This document shows positions 39,183 to 51,473 of a stretch of 64,000 bases of DNA, one piece after another. The notes under the pieces were generated by a model. It was not told where the DNA came from, did no database searches, and worked only from the letters and a program-made list of their open reading frames with translations. Both the position numbers and the translations under genes were made by a program. The stretch is from Eunapius fragilis. Taxonomy: Eukaryota > Porifera > Demospongiae > Spongillida > Spongillidae. Position 1 is the first letter of the stretch. The number at the start of each line of letters is the position of its first letter. The DNA is taken from NCBI GenBank assembly GCA_963681505.1, contig OY811979.1:58501-122500 (forward strand). The letters are read 5' to 3'.

Positions 39183-41819
39183 ATGGAGCTCCCTTGTCAG
39201 AAGAAGAAGCAGAATGCTCCCTTGGTAGACACGTCGTGGATTCCATTGTACAAGCTGCCTCCAACGGATACTATCAGTCTTGAGCAGTTTGAAACGTTTG
39301 CCCAGCAAAGGCTTAAACGTAGGGACAAAGGAGGAATCCTTTACCTTACCTCGCGTGGTTACTGCTTTCTCACCTTCCCTAGTACTCCAGAAGGTGGAAA
39401 CCATTCGTCAAGGCGGTACGCAGGATGCGGAAGAAAAGGAAGAAGCGCGCACTGCTATGCGCAAGAAGATCAAAGCAGCTGCCGGGGAGTTTAATGTGAG
39501 TGTACGTAGACGCCTTCTCCATCAGGCACATGTGCGTATACCTCGGACGTCGTCGCCAATATCACCCCGCGTTCGCACAAAGTACCCCAACCCCGCCTCA
39601 TTCTACGCTTAACGCACTTTTGTTGACCCAACAGAAGCAGGTAGGGGACCAGCGAAGCGACAACATCTCTCATTACATCCTGAGGCTTGCATTCTGTAGA
39701 ACGTGAGTGTTGGCTGGCAGTAAAGGGTTTAAACCTTTGTTTGATGGGTGTGGTCTTGTGTGTGTTCAACGCCAGGGAAGAACTGAGGAGGTGGCTCCTC
39801 ATTCAAGAGGTTGAGCTGTTGAGGTACGTATATTGGTTTAACCAGATTAATAAGCTCTCCTGCACACATGCAGGGCACGGTTTATAAGTGCACTACCAAA
39901 GGAACTCGAAAACTTCTTTGCTGTGAACAAGGACGACTTCAAGTTTGACAGATTTAGCTTGAATGCTGACAGCGGGGAGACACAGGTACCGCCACTGCTA
40001 CACGAGAACAGCATATGTGTGTATGCATGTATACTACTGCTGCTGCTTTGGTCTAGGTCGAGGAGGAACTGAGACAGATGTATGACCACCCTTCCAAGCC
40101 TAAGCTCACAGATTTCTATAAGGTTTTTGTCTGTTGAAGAAAGAAAGGCAAATCTATGTGAGTGCTCTGTCTGACCTTGTTAGGTTCCCTTCACCGAAAT
40201 GTTGGACCTGGTTCGCTCGCGGAAAGTTGTTGTTAAGCAGGCAGGTGTTTAATTAAGAAGTGGGTGTGCATCATATGGAATTGTGTCCTCTTGTTACTCT
40301 GCACGGGCCTGGCAGGGCTATGCGTATGTCCCTTGTAAGGAAACAGAGGTGATCTCGTCGCTGGTGTGCAACAAGTTTAGAGCTAGACTCTCTGAGGAGC
40401 TAGTGGTAAGGAAAGCTGCAAGCAAGGGGGAGAAGGAGGTGATGATTATGGAGTACCTAACAGTGGTCCAATTACAGAAAACCTCCCACCACTTTGCTGT
40501 CGTCGATGATGATGAAAGGATAGCCCCTCTAGTCAAAGGCCTCCAGTTAGAGCACACCATATGCAACACACACACACACACACACACATTAAACTCTAGC
40601 TCTCAATCTGTAGGCATCGCTATCTTGGGAGGGACTTCAGCAACACAGGAACAGACTACGTTGGGGCTGTCACCATTGCCCAACTGGATATGGTAAGTAT
40701 TCTCTGATAGCTGTGCTTCTAATAGAAGTTTTCATGTGGATTTGTTTCTAATTAAAGTGCATCTTTTTTTGTAGCTCTCTGTGGAATCTTTTCCTCCCTG
40801 CATGAGGCATCTCCATGAGTCCCTGTGCAAGGACCACCACCTCCGCCATTACGGGAGGCTACAGTATGGTCTATTCCTGAAGAGCATAGGCCTTCCCCTG
40901 GAAGATGCACTGGCTTTTTGGAGGAGAGAGTTTACCAAGAAGATAGACTTGGAGAAGGTTGGTTGGTTGTTGATGATATACATGCTTTGGAGTTTCTAAT
41001 TGATGTTAATAACCATTGCAGTTTGAGAAGCAATACGCATACAACGTTCGCCATAGTTACGGGAAGGAGGGTAAACGTACCGACTACACCCCATACAGCT
41101 GCATGAAGATTATCACCTCCAATTCTCCTGGGCCTGGGGACCATCATGGTTTGTGTGTGTGTGTGTGTGTGTGTGATGCAGCCACATGGGCTTAGACATT
41201 GCACACGGCTTGGTGTATATATCCTTGACAAACTTTTGAGGTAAATTTATTATGCACCCAGTGTACAGCCATAACACCTAGAGAGAAGGATGACCTTATG
41301 CCCCTCCCCTCAGGATGTCCATTTAGACATTGGGATGAAGAACATGTGCGTCAGATGCTTTCTAGCTATGGTCTGCCTCACAAGGTGGTCCAACAAGTGG
41401 TGGATTTCTCGTCCAAGACACACTACCAGCTTGCCTGTCAGAAGTACTTTAACGTCAAGCACAATGTTTGTGCAAAGCTGCCCTAACATTTCTATGAACT
41501 AACCACCCCTCCCTCCTCCCCTTCTCCTCCCTCTTTCCTTTCCCTCCCTCCTCCCCTTTCCCTCCCTTTTCCCCTTTCCCTCCCTCTTCCCCTTTACTCT
41601 GTCCGTCCACAGGTGCAGGTTACACCGTTTGGCTTGGAACACCCCACGCAGTACTTCATTGAGAGCAGACGGCTGAGGGGTGGAGCCATAGTCAAACCGG
41701 AACAGGTTGGCTCTGCGTGTGCAGGAGGGGAGGAAGAGAGGGAGGTAGCAGAAGAGACCATGGACATGTCTGCACAGGACTTTGACAGTTTTATAAACGA
41801 CGGTGACACCATGCAGTGA
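39183..41819 (+). CDS. PRIM2: DNA primase large subunit (Fe-S protein)
   Basis: Non-catalytic subunit of the primase heterodimer in the Pol alpha-primase complex, which starts RNA-DNA primers. Starts [20 protein letters not shown]. Exons continue [75 protein letters not shown] and [20 protein letters not shown]. Four cysteines corresponding to the [4Fe-4S] ligands are present: FPPCM, YSCMKI, HHGCPF and LACQKY; the 17-residue spacing between the second and third is kept. The basic C-domain motif [18 protein letters not shown] is conserved. The stop is at 41817. Introns are mostly under 120 nt. Confidence 0.95.
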
Positions 41820-42047
41820 ATGCAGACACCGTACAAAGCCCACTGCAGTGCAAAACAACATAAATACAGTACTTCTCTATCATTTTACAAAACCATGGTA
41901 ACTAGCAAATCACAATGATCACGACAAATACAGGGTTTTTTTTAATACTCCGGGTCTTCAATCAGCCTTGACAACAGGCGACGTGTAAGACGGCCTGATT
42001 GAAACAAGGGGGGGGGGAGTCAAGTAGGAATATATTTCTCAACAAAC

Positions 42048-43393
42048 TTACCCTTCCGAAGATGCAGGCTTCCAGTTGGGATCAAAATGGCTCTTCAGTC
42101 CCTGCCAACACTTGTAATAGTTATCATCCATCTTCTTACATGTCTTCCCTCCCCACTCTGTCACAGCCATACTGTACGACGACTCAAACATGAAAGCCAT
42201 TGTTCCGTCCAGTTTGAACGGCTTGAGCTCAGCCGTGGAGCCTTTTACAAATGATGCATTGTCCGGTCCGTGAGGTGTCATCATGCTGTGAAGGCTAGCC
42301 CCCCCTGGGGAGTAGCCCCCTTCTTTGGCCTCGTACACACCGTGAATTAACCCCATGAATTCGCTCATGCAGTTCCCTGTGGAAAATCACAATGATCGAA
42401 TTTCAACCCCCCCCCCCCCCCCCTCTTTCCTTACTGTGGAAGTACGGTGGTCTGAACGTGTGCTCCTGTACACACCACCTTGGCGGGAAAATGACAAAGT
42501 CAGCAGCTGCAACACCTGGCTTTGTCGTAGGACAAGTTAGCACAGTGAAGATGGAGGGATCCTGGGCATACAAGACATGAAGGGATAAAACAGGTTGGTC
42601 AGAATTGGGTTAGATCGCGGCAGGTTTGGTTTTAAAAATGTCAAAACACTCACAGCATGGTCGAATGCGACAGCGTTAATGACCATAAAGTTCTTCAGGT
42701 CATACTTGTATGGGTAGTAGTTACCGTGCCAGGCCACAACGTCAAAAGGAGAATTGCTCTGTTGCCAAGGTTTGTGTGCACACGCATGTGACCAGGATTG
42801 GGGGTTAAACAGCACTTTAAAAGCCAAACCTGTTTTGCGGCAAACAGCTTCCCTTGAAATTTGCTGATGACGGTGTAGGTGTTCCCAGGAAACTCCTTGT
42901 CCTCGTACCAGGCCACAGGTGACAGGAAGTCCCTGGGATTGGCCAGGCCATTTGCACCTGAAAGGGGTGGGGTGTGCAAAGGGGAAGGGTTGGAAGTTGG
43001 GAGGGGGAGGTGGGTGTGAGAGAGAGGAAAAGGTCAGTGTCCAGTTTTTCGTGACACATCCACTGGGACTCTCGTCTTTGCTGTAGGTTGGCCCTACGGG
43101 AAAGCTGACACACCTCTACGTGTCAGTCCAAAAACAGCCAACCAAAAAAGCCACATGGCTTGTACATAACATCCTGTCACACTACACCCCTCTATCACCC
43201 CTGCCATCATCAATTGACGTAGAAGTTCACGTGCTCAGGACTTGTACTCTTCAGAAGCTTCAACGGCCCCCCCCCCCCAGGCCAGTGAAAGCATTAACAG
43301 AACACCACTCTCCCATGCAATGGGCATGCTATGGGATGTACCCTCCCTACCTCATTGAGCTGGTACATGCTCTATTGTCACAGCCCTGCATGT

Positions 43394-43444
<51 letters not shown>

Positions 43445-44724
43445 ACAAACCAGTCATGATGGCATAACAGTGCAGAGTACAGGACCAATTTCTAAATTTG
43501 AAAGAACACCTGCACTACTGAGGTAACATCAGTGACAATTGGTGACTGCAGTGCTGCTACTGACTTATGTAATAACTTTATCTTTGAAGTGTGCAACACA
43601 CACACACACATACATTTGCATACCAATGGGACCAAGGTTAGGTAGCTGGAAGTGACCATTGAAGACCTCCAGAACGTACCCTCTCGTTGGGCCAAAAACA
43701 TTCACAGTGAAGCGAATGCCTTGCTGCGTGCATTCAGAGAACAGCCCACTTAAGTTATAGAGCATCGCAGCACATGCAGCAAACACATCCATGTGCACCC
43801 CTTATCTCCTTTACACCCGCACACTCTCCCTTTCACTTCTCCACAACACTCACCGGAATAATAATAATTTCATTTGGCTTCACATAGAGCTGACCAAACT
43901 CGGTGATAATGTGAAGGTCTCCGAGCTGGGGGACTGGGTACGAGGCGCCAAAGGTGACAACACAGCAAATTTACGCACCTCACTACCCACCGATCAAGAA
44001 GTCTCCGTCCGAATTATAGAAGCACCTGTCTGCCATGGATGCGTTGCAGGTGTAGACGTGTACCGCCAACCCATCGCGGCACTTCGGGTCCCCCGCGCCG
44101 CACAACGTGGACAAACCGTCCACCCAGTCCGTCTTTTTGTCTTCAGCGGGAACATCGAATGGCATCCATCGAAGCTATACACGCAAGGCAAAGCGTTTTC
44201 TACCAGCTACGCAACAATGCTGTTAGTTAATACCTGATTAGGTGTGGGTGGCCAGCTGTTGAAGTCATTCGTCAAGCGCAGATGCTCCAGTGGAGCAAAA
44301 GGATCGTGCTTTGGGCACGGTCGAATGCGGTACAGCCAGCTTATATTCGCAGCAGAGTGATTGTCAAAGTCGGTATCGATTTTATTTTTTTTTTTAGTGT
44401 TGAACGTTTTACCTTCGCTTGTTGCTCTCTCTGGGGGCCGTGAAAGCAGACCCTGACAGCTGCTCACAGTACAAACCATAAGGACAGACCTGGGGGTTGT
44501 TCTAAATACGGATTGCGTTATGAGTGTTAGGTACCGTACATGTTTGGGTGAAGTACTCACTTGTCCCTTCGGCAAAGCGTGGGGAAGAGCTTCCGAAGCT
44601 ATTTCAGCTCCAAAACCGGGATGATACTGGTTTGAAACGTAAGGGTGGAAAAAAAAAAAAAAAAAGCTTGCTATTATAATTTTTTTTCTCTTCCTATAAT
44701 AGAGCAAACCTTCAGGCCATCCAT
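42048..44724 (-). CDS. HGD: Homogentisate 1,2-dioxygenase
   Basis: Opens the aromatic ring of homogentisate to maleylacetoacetate in tyrosine/phenylalanine breakdown, using Fe(II). A tiny first exon MDGLK (44724-44710) joins [15 protein letters not shown], then [142 protein letters not shown], and [14 protein letters not shown] with TPHGPD. The expected iron ligands (His and Glu of HRNCMSE, His of TPHGP) are all there. The gene ends [14 protein letters not shown] at 42048. It is one of only two same-strand neighbours in the window: VBP1 lies 137 bp upstream. Confidence 0.95.
43397..43450. repeat. (AC)n microsatellite
   Basis: Dinucleotide run in an HGD intron. Confidence 0.9.
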
Positions 44725-44861
44725 TGTTATCCTGATCGGTTCAAGGTCACACGGGTTAAAATAATACGGTGAACAAATAAATAAAATTCGACGAGTAAAT
44801 TTTTACGTCCGACAAAATGTAATAGGTGTAACGGCGGTTGGAATAAGAATTAATAATAACC

Positions 44862-45357
44862 CTAGACTTTCTTTGCCTTTCTTCTTTCCTTAACGTCCCA
44901 ATTGTAGACTCGTGCCATATCTTTTGGGAGGCATCAAGGAAAGGGAAGTGTCAAGAAACATCTAACACTTCACTTCACATGCGTCTTGGTAAAAGGATAC
45001 CAACTTCAATGGTTGTACACTGAGCCTTGAGGAAGTCCATGTCATCTTCAACCTGCTGCAGTGATGACTTGGCTGTCTCAAGGTTCTTGCTCAGCAGGAC
45101 AATAGCATCTTCAATGGGATATTCCAACATCACATTAGCCTACGGGCCCCCCCACCCCCACAAATAAGAGATTAGAAGAAGAAAGTCCCCATCCCCATTC
45201 CTCATGCTTACTCCTAGCCACAAGCAGACAGTGTCACCAATTAATATCTCTGCTTCAGAGTACACAGCGTCAGACAGGAGGTAGTGTGTTGTAAGTTGCT
45301 CAGCTGAACCCTGTTCACAAATGAAGTAGGCCTCTGATAGCACTCCACCCCCTCACC

Positions 45358-45412
<55 letters not shown>

Positions 45413-45875
45413 GCTTGGATTTCAAAAAGTGAACCATATCCAACGACTTCTGTATGTCAGGTATCTGATTCCTCAGTCTGCAATTGTAAGACGCAGCAAA
45501 AAAATGTCAAGCTAAGGCGAACGTTGAAGCTCGCTACCTTCTTTTCTTCTGGGCAAGACTGATTTCCATGTACCGGTATTTGTTATACATCTCTTCGAAG
45601 CGCTTAAGTACTACTTCGGCTGAAGAGTTTTCCGCCTCCTGCATGAACTTTTCCACATCCTCCTACAGAGAACATCGGTAGCTGCATTAACCCTCTAGCC
45701 ACCCCGCTCCAGCTGCGCGCACTCAACGTACCACAAACACTGCCTCAGGGATTCCCAGGTGCTTCAGAGGCTCTTTCGACTTTACATCCTCACCTTCCGC
45801 CTTGTTTCCCGAGGCGCCCTCTTTGGCATCAGCCGTGGACTCTTGTGGCACTGCTGCAACTATATCGTCCGCCAT
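44862..45875 (-). CDS. VBP1: Prefoldin subunit 3 (VBP1)
   Basis: Alpha-class subunit of the hexameric prefoldin chaperone that delivers actin and tubulin to CCT. Starts MADDIVAAVPQESTADAKEG; the diagnostic HLGIPEAVFVEDVEKFMQEA is followed by a helical hairpin (VVLKRFEEMYNKYRYMEISL, AQKKRRLRNQIPDIQKSLDM), the central VCLWLGANVMLEYPIEDA and the second coiled-coil arm, ending ARVYNWDVKERRKAKKV-stop at 44862. Coiled-coil arms and the beta-hairpin core are in the usual order. A (AC)n run lies in one intron (45361-45412). Its ATG is 64 bp from that of AKR1A1. Confidence 0.95.
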
Positions 45876-45939
45876 GCTTTCTGTTCTATTTATTAGAAAT
45901 TAAGTTATTGCGATATAACCCGCAGTGCAGAATTACACT
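45876..45939. promoter_or_regulatory. 64-bp divergent spacer VBP1 / AKR1A1
   Basis: Only 64 bp separate the two ATGs, so the 5' UTRs are very short or overlap. A shared bidirectional promoter is inferred. Confidence 0.5.
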
Positions 45940-47319
45940 ATGTCTGCAGCGTCCGAGACCTGTGCAACTCTTTTCACAGGCAAGCCTATCCCCTACGTGG
46001 GGTTGGGAACGTGGAAAAGCAAAGACAACCAGGCGATACAAGCGGTCCAGCTGGCCATTGAAGCGGGATACAGGCACATTGACTGCGCAGCGATATACGG
46101 AAACGAAGCCGACATTGGCAAGACTATCAAGGAGCAGCTGACAAAGAGCGGCGGGAGCCTGAAACGAGAAGACCTCTTTATAACGTCGAAGCTGTGGAAC
46201 ACGAAACACAAGTAACGACATCCGGTTGTGCGTGATGTGCATTTGATAGTGTGTTGAGAGGGCAGAGCAACGAGTGCATCTTCATTTTTTTGCAGGGCCG
46301 AGGACGTTAAGCCGGCGCTTTTGAAGACGCTGGCAGACTTACAGCTGGACTACATCGACCTCTACCTCATTCATTGGCCGCTCGGCTTTCGTCCCGGGAG
46401 CGACCCTTTCCCCAAAAATCCCGACGGGAGCATGATTTACGACGACACGCACTTCATGGAGACTTGGGGTGCGCTGGAGAAGTGCGTGGAAGAAGGCCTC
46501 GTGAGGCACATTGGGCTATCCAACTTTAATAGTCAGCAGATCGATTTGGTAAGCAGATGCGTGTTTGGAGGCGAGGAGATTAAAATTGCCCCTCCCCCTA
46601 TCTGGTTACCTGTCCATTAACACGTTACGTGAATATTTTCAAATACGTCTGCATCAATACACTTAGCAATCATCTCTCCACACCTCTGCCCGTAGATCAT
46701 GAGCAAATGCTCCATCCAGCCAGCCGTTCTGCAGTGTGAGTGCCATCCTTACCTCAACCAGAAAGAGCTCATTGCCCACTGCAAAAAATACAATATCCGG
46801 TTTGAGGCGTACAGCCCATTGGGGTCCCCAGACCGTCCTTGGGCAAAGCCCGAAGACCCGCTTGTGCTAAAAGACCCCACAGTGCTCAAGATTGCGGAAA
46901 AGTACGGGAAATCCCCGGCACAGGTTCTCATCCGTTTCCATGTGGACCGTGGCACAGTGGTGTTGCCTAAGAGTGCAACACCGGAGAGGATCAAGGCAAA
47001 CATTGATGTGAGTGAAAAATCATGATGTTTGAGGGTTTGATCCTTGCTGTTCTGTATCATGCTATCGTACTATGAAATAAATGTTATTACAAAACACAGG
47101 TGTTCGACTTCAAGCTGTCAGAGGAAGACGTCACTGCACTGGAATCAGTAGGAACAAAGTTCAGATATGTAGTCCCAATGGTACAGGTAAGTTTGCTTTT
47201 ATGACCTGTTTTGGTCACATGTTACCTGTCTCTTCTCCATTTTAATACACAAGGTTGATGGAAAGCCAGAGCCTCGTGACCGCAACCATCCCTTCTTTCC
47301 TTTCAACATACCTTACTAA
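45940..47319 (+). CDS. AKR1A1: Aldo-keto reductase, AKR1A1-like (NADP+ aldehyde reductase)
   Basis: NADPH-dependent reduction of aldehydes to alcohols, cytosolic TIM barrel. Starts [69 protein letters not shown]. The AKR tetrad Asp/Tyr/Lys/His is present ([17 protein letters not shown]). Later [47 protein letters not shown] and the C-terminal [17 protein letters not shown] at 47317, which matches AKR1A members rather than AKR1B/C. Five exons, with small introns. Confidence 0.93.
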
Positions 47320-47457
47320 CTGGATTGTTCCAACACTATTACAATTGGAATACTATTATTTACCTTCCCATATTTTCCCCTTTTTAAAGTTATTATTTTA
47401 AAAGGGTGTGTATATGCTGTATTTTGGTTGATCTTCAAGATTGAGTGAAGTGTTCCA

Positions 47458-47611
47458 TTAAGTAATAGTCTGCCTTGGGTTCTGTGCCACGTTCTGACGT
47501 ACCCAAAAGCTAAGTGCCTCCACGTCTAGCTTCCTCTCATCACTACGGAGGAGAGCAGTTTGCCTAACCATATAGCACACATGGTGGGTGGTAAAAAAAA
47601 AGCACCACCAC

Positions 47612-47644
<33 letters not shown>

Positions 47645-50600
47645 CCTGTGTCCGCCAAATGCCCGGGCTTCCTTCAGCATGTTGGTGCCTCCGCTGGCAT
47701 CAGTAGGCACCTTCTCTCTGTACTGGAGCCAGCACGTGTAGGCCTCTGCCTTCTTCCCCTGCTTCAGCAGCAGCTGCACGTAGTTGGCCATCGTCACAAC
47801 ACACACGCCCCGTGGGCACGCCAGGGCCTGCACTACTAGTGCAAAGGACTGGCAGTGTTCTGCCCTCGTCATAGCAACCACAGCTAGGTTGTTGAGCGTT
47901 GATACCTACCCATGTTGAGAGATAAAGGTAAGGACCACTTAGTGGAAGTCCACATAATGGCTGGACCTTTAGGTCTTCTGTTCGGTGGAGAGCAACTTGG
48001 CATGCTTCAGGGGATGCCAGCAGACGTGGGAGCAGAATATCAGTAATCTTCAGTATTCTGGTTGCACACGCACACACAGACACACACACAATAGCAAAAA
48101 AAAAATGAAGCAGTGGAGGCACCTCCCCCTTACCGTTGGTAACACAGCTGAGCACCCTCTGCCTGTCCCTCACACTGCAGGGCACACCCCTTGATGAAGA
48201 TGCTCTGAAGCAAGGTCACCATGGATACCACAGAGCCCTGCAGCACACCCTCTGACATCGCTGGACCGCCACCCTCGGCAGGGATGGAGGGGTCCAAGGC
48301 TGAGATGAGCTGGTCGGCGACCATTTTGCATTCATGGTATTCCCCACACGACATCAGACTGTGTGCGAGGAGTAGGTGGAGCTTGGTGGGAGGTGGGAGG
48401 TCTTGTGGGAGGGGCTATAGGAGTCTTTGATTCACAGCATGGCAAACGCCACCATCTTCCCCAACCATTGATGCAGGAGGAAAAAGAGTACACACCTTAT
48501 GCATACCTCGTTCCCCTGTCTCATGACGTCTATGATGCATTGCAGCAGACGGGCACACGTTCTGTACCTTTTGGAGAGAAGAGAGTACCAGCATTCATAC
48601 CAGCTGTCGCCAGGGTAATGACGTTGACCTCTTGCACTGTAGAGCCCTCAAGGCAGAACTGTACTGGACCTGGAGAAGATGCTGTGCTAAGGACTGTGGA
48701 GAGCAAGCCTTCCAGTCTTCTTCCATTCTCCCTCTTCCTCCAATCTCTGGGAACCTCATTCTTTCCAAAGCCTCAATCAGGAGCAGCCTGAAGTCAAATT
48801 CGGCTTCTTCGTTGCCAAGCAACCTGAAGACCTGCACACAGTTGTGTATTGCAGGCAACAGACAGGCTGGGGACCGGAGGCAACCCTGGAAACTGCAGAG
48901 AGCTAACTGCAGCTTGTTCTGAGCAAGGAGAAGAGAGGGAGGGAAGAGAGGAAGGGAGGAGGTAGGAGGAGAGGGAGGGAAGAGAGGAAGGGAGGAGGTA
49001 GGAGGAGAGGGAGGGAAGAGAGGAAGGGAGGAGGTAGGAGGAGAGGGAGGGAGAGAGGAAGGGAGGAGGTAAGAGGAGAGGGAGGGAAGAGAGGGAGGGA
49101 GGAGGTAGGAGGAGAGGGAGGGAAGAGAGGGAGGGAGGAGGTAGGAGGAGAGGGAGGGAAGAGAGGAAGGGAGGAGGTAGGAGGAGAGGGAGGGAAGAGA
49201 GGAAGGGAGGAGGTAGGAGGAGAGGGAGGGAAGAGAGGAAGGGAGGAGGTAGGAGGAGAGGGAGGGAAGAGAGGGAGGGAGGAGGTAAGAGGAGGGAGGG
49301 AAGAGAGGGAGGGAGGAGAGGGAGGGAAGAGATGAAGGGAGGAGGTAGGAGGAGAGGGAGGGAGAAGGTAGGAGGAGAGGGAGGGAAAATCTGTGAGGTA
49401 TAGCCATGTACAGAAAATGGTACTAAAAAAAAAAGCTGGAATCTTTAACCAAAGGTATTAACTATTGCAACAAGGGATCGTTGCAGCAAAAAGGGACACA
49501 AAGAAGTTGATGCATGCAAAAATTCAGGCAACTGTAACCCTGGACAGACCAATATAATATCCAGTACGTAAGAAAGAAGTTGTATAGGACCTATGTATCT
49601 CTTAGAATCTTGAAATCATAAAAGAACATATGTCAGGTTCCTTTTTCATGGCCATGATCCACTACAATATATAGCGTTACTATAAGCTTTACGACCAAAC
49701 CATGTGGAGTTTTTAAAAGAATTACATGCGTAAGATTTAATGATTTAATAGTTACTCTACCTGACGCATATAGCAGCACCCAGCCAGCAGTCTCCCCATG
49801 GCCACAAGGGGTACATATGTACACTTCAACACACTTTGGAGAGAACACAGAGCTTCTCCATATCTCGAACTTTGGTAAGCCTGCCATGCTAAAAGTGTGT
49901 GTGTGGGGGGGGAGGGGGGGAGGGGAATTCGAAAGGATGGTTGGAGAGAGACTGCAGCCAACCTTCCAGATATGCCTCCTGAAGTTGAAACTGAAGGCCA
50001 TCCTCATTGCAGCTCATATGCACATACATTTCCACCACTAGGTTTGCTCTCATTGCAGAGCTTAGCTGGTCGACGGTCTAAATGCAAGGCCAGTTAGTTA
50101 AGGAAGAAAGAGAGAAGGGGGAAGGGGGCGGGGGGAGGGGGGGGGGGGGTCACATACCCTATCACAGAGGATCAGAAGTATTATACACCCACCTCTTGTT
50201 GTGCCACAGAGGAGCCTAAAATAGTTGTGATGGAATGATGGATAGCATATGCCTCATCCATGCGCCCTACAAGAGCAGGACCACATTACCAAATCAATTG
50301 GCACCTCTGTGTGCTGAGCTTGCCTCACACATACGGTACCTCATACCTCGTAGTCTAGCTCATACGTACTCTCATCTACACACACACACATACACACACA
50401 CCCAATCATCAAATCATCCAATCCACTCATATGTACCTTCTGTAGTCAAGAAGATGCCTTGAAGTAGGGCTAGCTTCATCAGGCACAGCAGGTCAAATGG
50501 AGGTGTGGTGTTCTCTTCAGGACTGTAACCTTGTGACAACTTATCTGCCAACTTGACCAGAACACTTGCGGTGCCTTCGGTAACAGTGTCAGCACTAAAG

Positions 50601-51303
50601 CATTGCCAAGCTTAGATGCCCACCAAGAATATAATAAGGCCATAATCTCGGGACGAGATAATTCCCTATTAATGGTTACCTCTGACAATTGCTTCTTCAC
50701 TGAGGTCGATACCCTCCTTCAAACAATGGGTAGCTCCACCTTGCCATAGGCAGTAGATCGCTTGGCACGCATTACAACACGTCGCTAGCTCCGTTAGCAA
50801 GCTCTTGGCGCGCGCAGGAAACCCTGGTTTTGCGTCGGACATAAAATGCACGTGCGCGAAGGAGATCCACACGCTAGCCTTTAATTCTCTGCCACATTTC
50901 TCTGAACCCTTCCAGCACCTCGGCTAGTTGCGAGGTCCGCCTTAGCTTCTGGGAAGTCAAATTCGAAAGCGAACGGTGTAAAGTCGAACGAATAGGAGAA
51001 ACTGCATACACGTGCCTCCATTTTGCACACAAGAATGTTGCAATTCAGATGAGCCCACTGGTCTCGCTCGAATACAGTTGTACTCACTGCAAAATTAGTG
51101 TCAAATAATCCTCGCATGTAATATAAAGTGCTAAGACTTAAGAAATAGCCGCTCTACTTTCTTTAATAATAAATATTTATGCAACTAAAATACACAAATA
51201 AAATACACCAACCTCCTTCCAGAATATCCACAACCTCCTGGTAACGAGCGTTCTTGTAGGCATGGAATGCCCTTTGAAACACAGCTTCTTCTATTTCCGT
51301 CAT
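47458..51303 (-). CDS. TPR-rich protein, possibly FANCG-like
   Basis: Start at 51303, MTEIEEAVFQRAFHAYKNAR. Exons then carry TTVFERDQWAHLNCNILVCK, AKSLLTELATCCNACQAIYC, FDLLCLMKLALLQGIFLTTE, TVDQLSNAMRANLVVEMYVH, and a TPR block KLQLALCSFQGCLRSPACLL followed by VFRLLGNEEAEFDFRLLLIE-ALE. The C-terminus has VVTMANYVQLLLKQGKKAEA and ends LSFWVRQNVAQNPRQTIT-stop (47458). The TPR block and the end resemble human FANCG ([54 protein letters not shown]) in spacing and hydrophobic pattern. FANCG is a TPR scaffold of the Fanconi core complex in crosslink repair. Similarity is weak and from memory; another TPR protein is quite possible. Intron borders between 48400 and 50800 are approximate. Confidence 0.5.
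47611..47639. repeat. Poly-A run
   Basis: About 28 A (poly-T on the gene strand) just upstream of the exon near 47570; it can serve as the polypyrimidine tract of that acceptor. Confidence 0.85.
48928..49388. repeat. 36-bp purine minisatellite
   Basis: About 13 copies of ggaggtaggaggagagggag plus ggaagagaggaaggga with 3-4-bp indels, in an intron of the TPR gene. Strongly strand-asymmetric (A/G only). Confidence 0.92.
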
Positions 51304-51473
51304 AATTTTATTCGTTCATCAAATAGATATTAAAAATTGTACGAATGAATAATCATGTTCACGCGTTCCCTGCGTGACGGCACGTGTCACACGACTATCA
51401 TGGTGTAAAAATTTACATAGCACTATATGAATAGCAGTACCGGTATTTAATAAATACCTTGGAACGTCAACAA
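51304..51473. promoter_or_regulatory. Divergent spacer, TPR gene / MPC1
   Basis: 170 bp between opposed starts; shared promoter inferred from position. Confidence 0.4.

Noticed and set aside
48595..49407. 270-codon SLPSLSSYLLP frame joined to the TPR gene exon
   Set aside because: The upstream part is a purine/pyrimidine minisatellite; only the part after it (KLQLALCSFQG onward) is kept as an exon.
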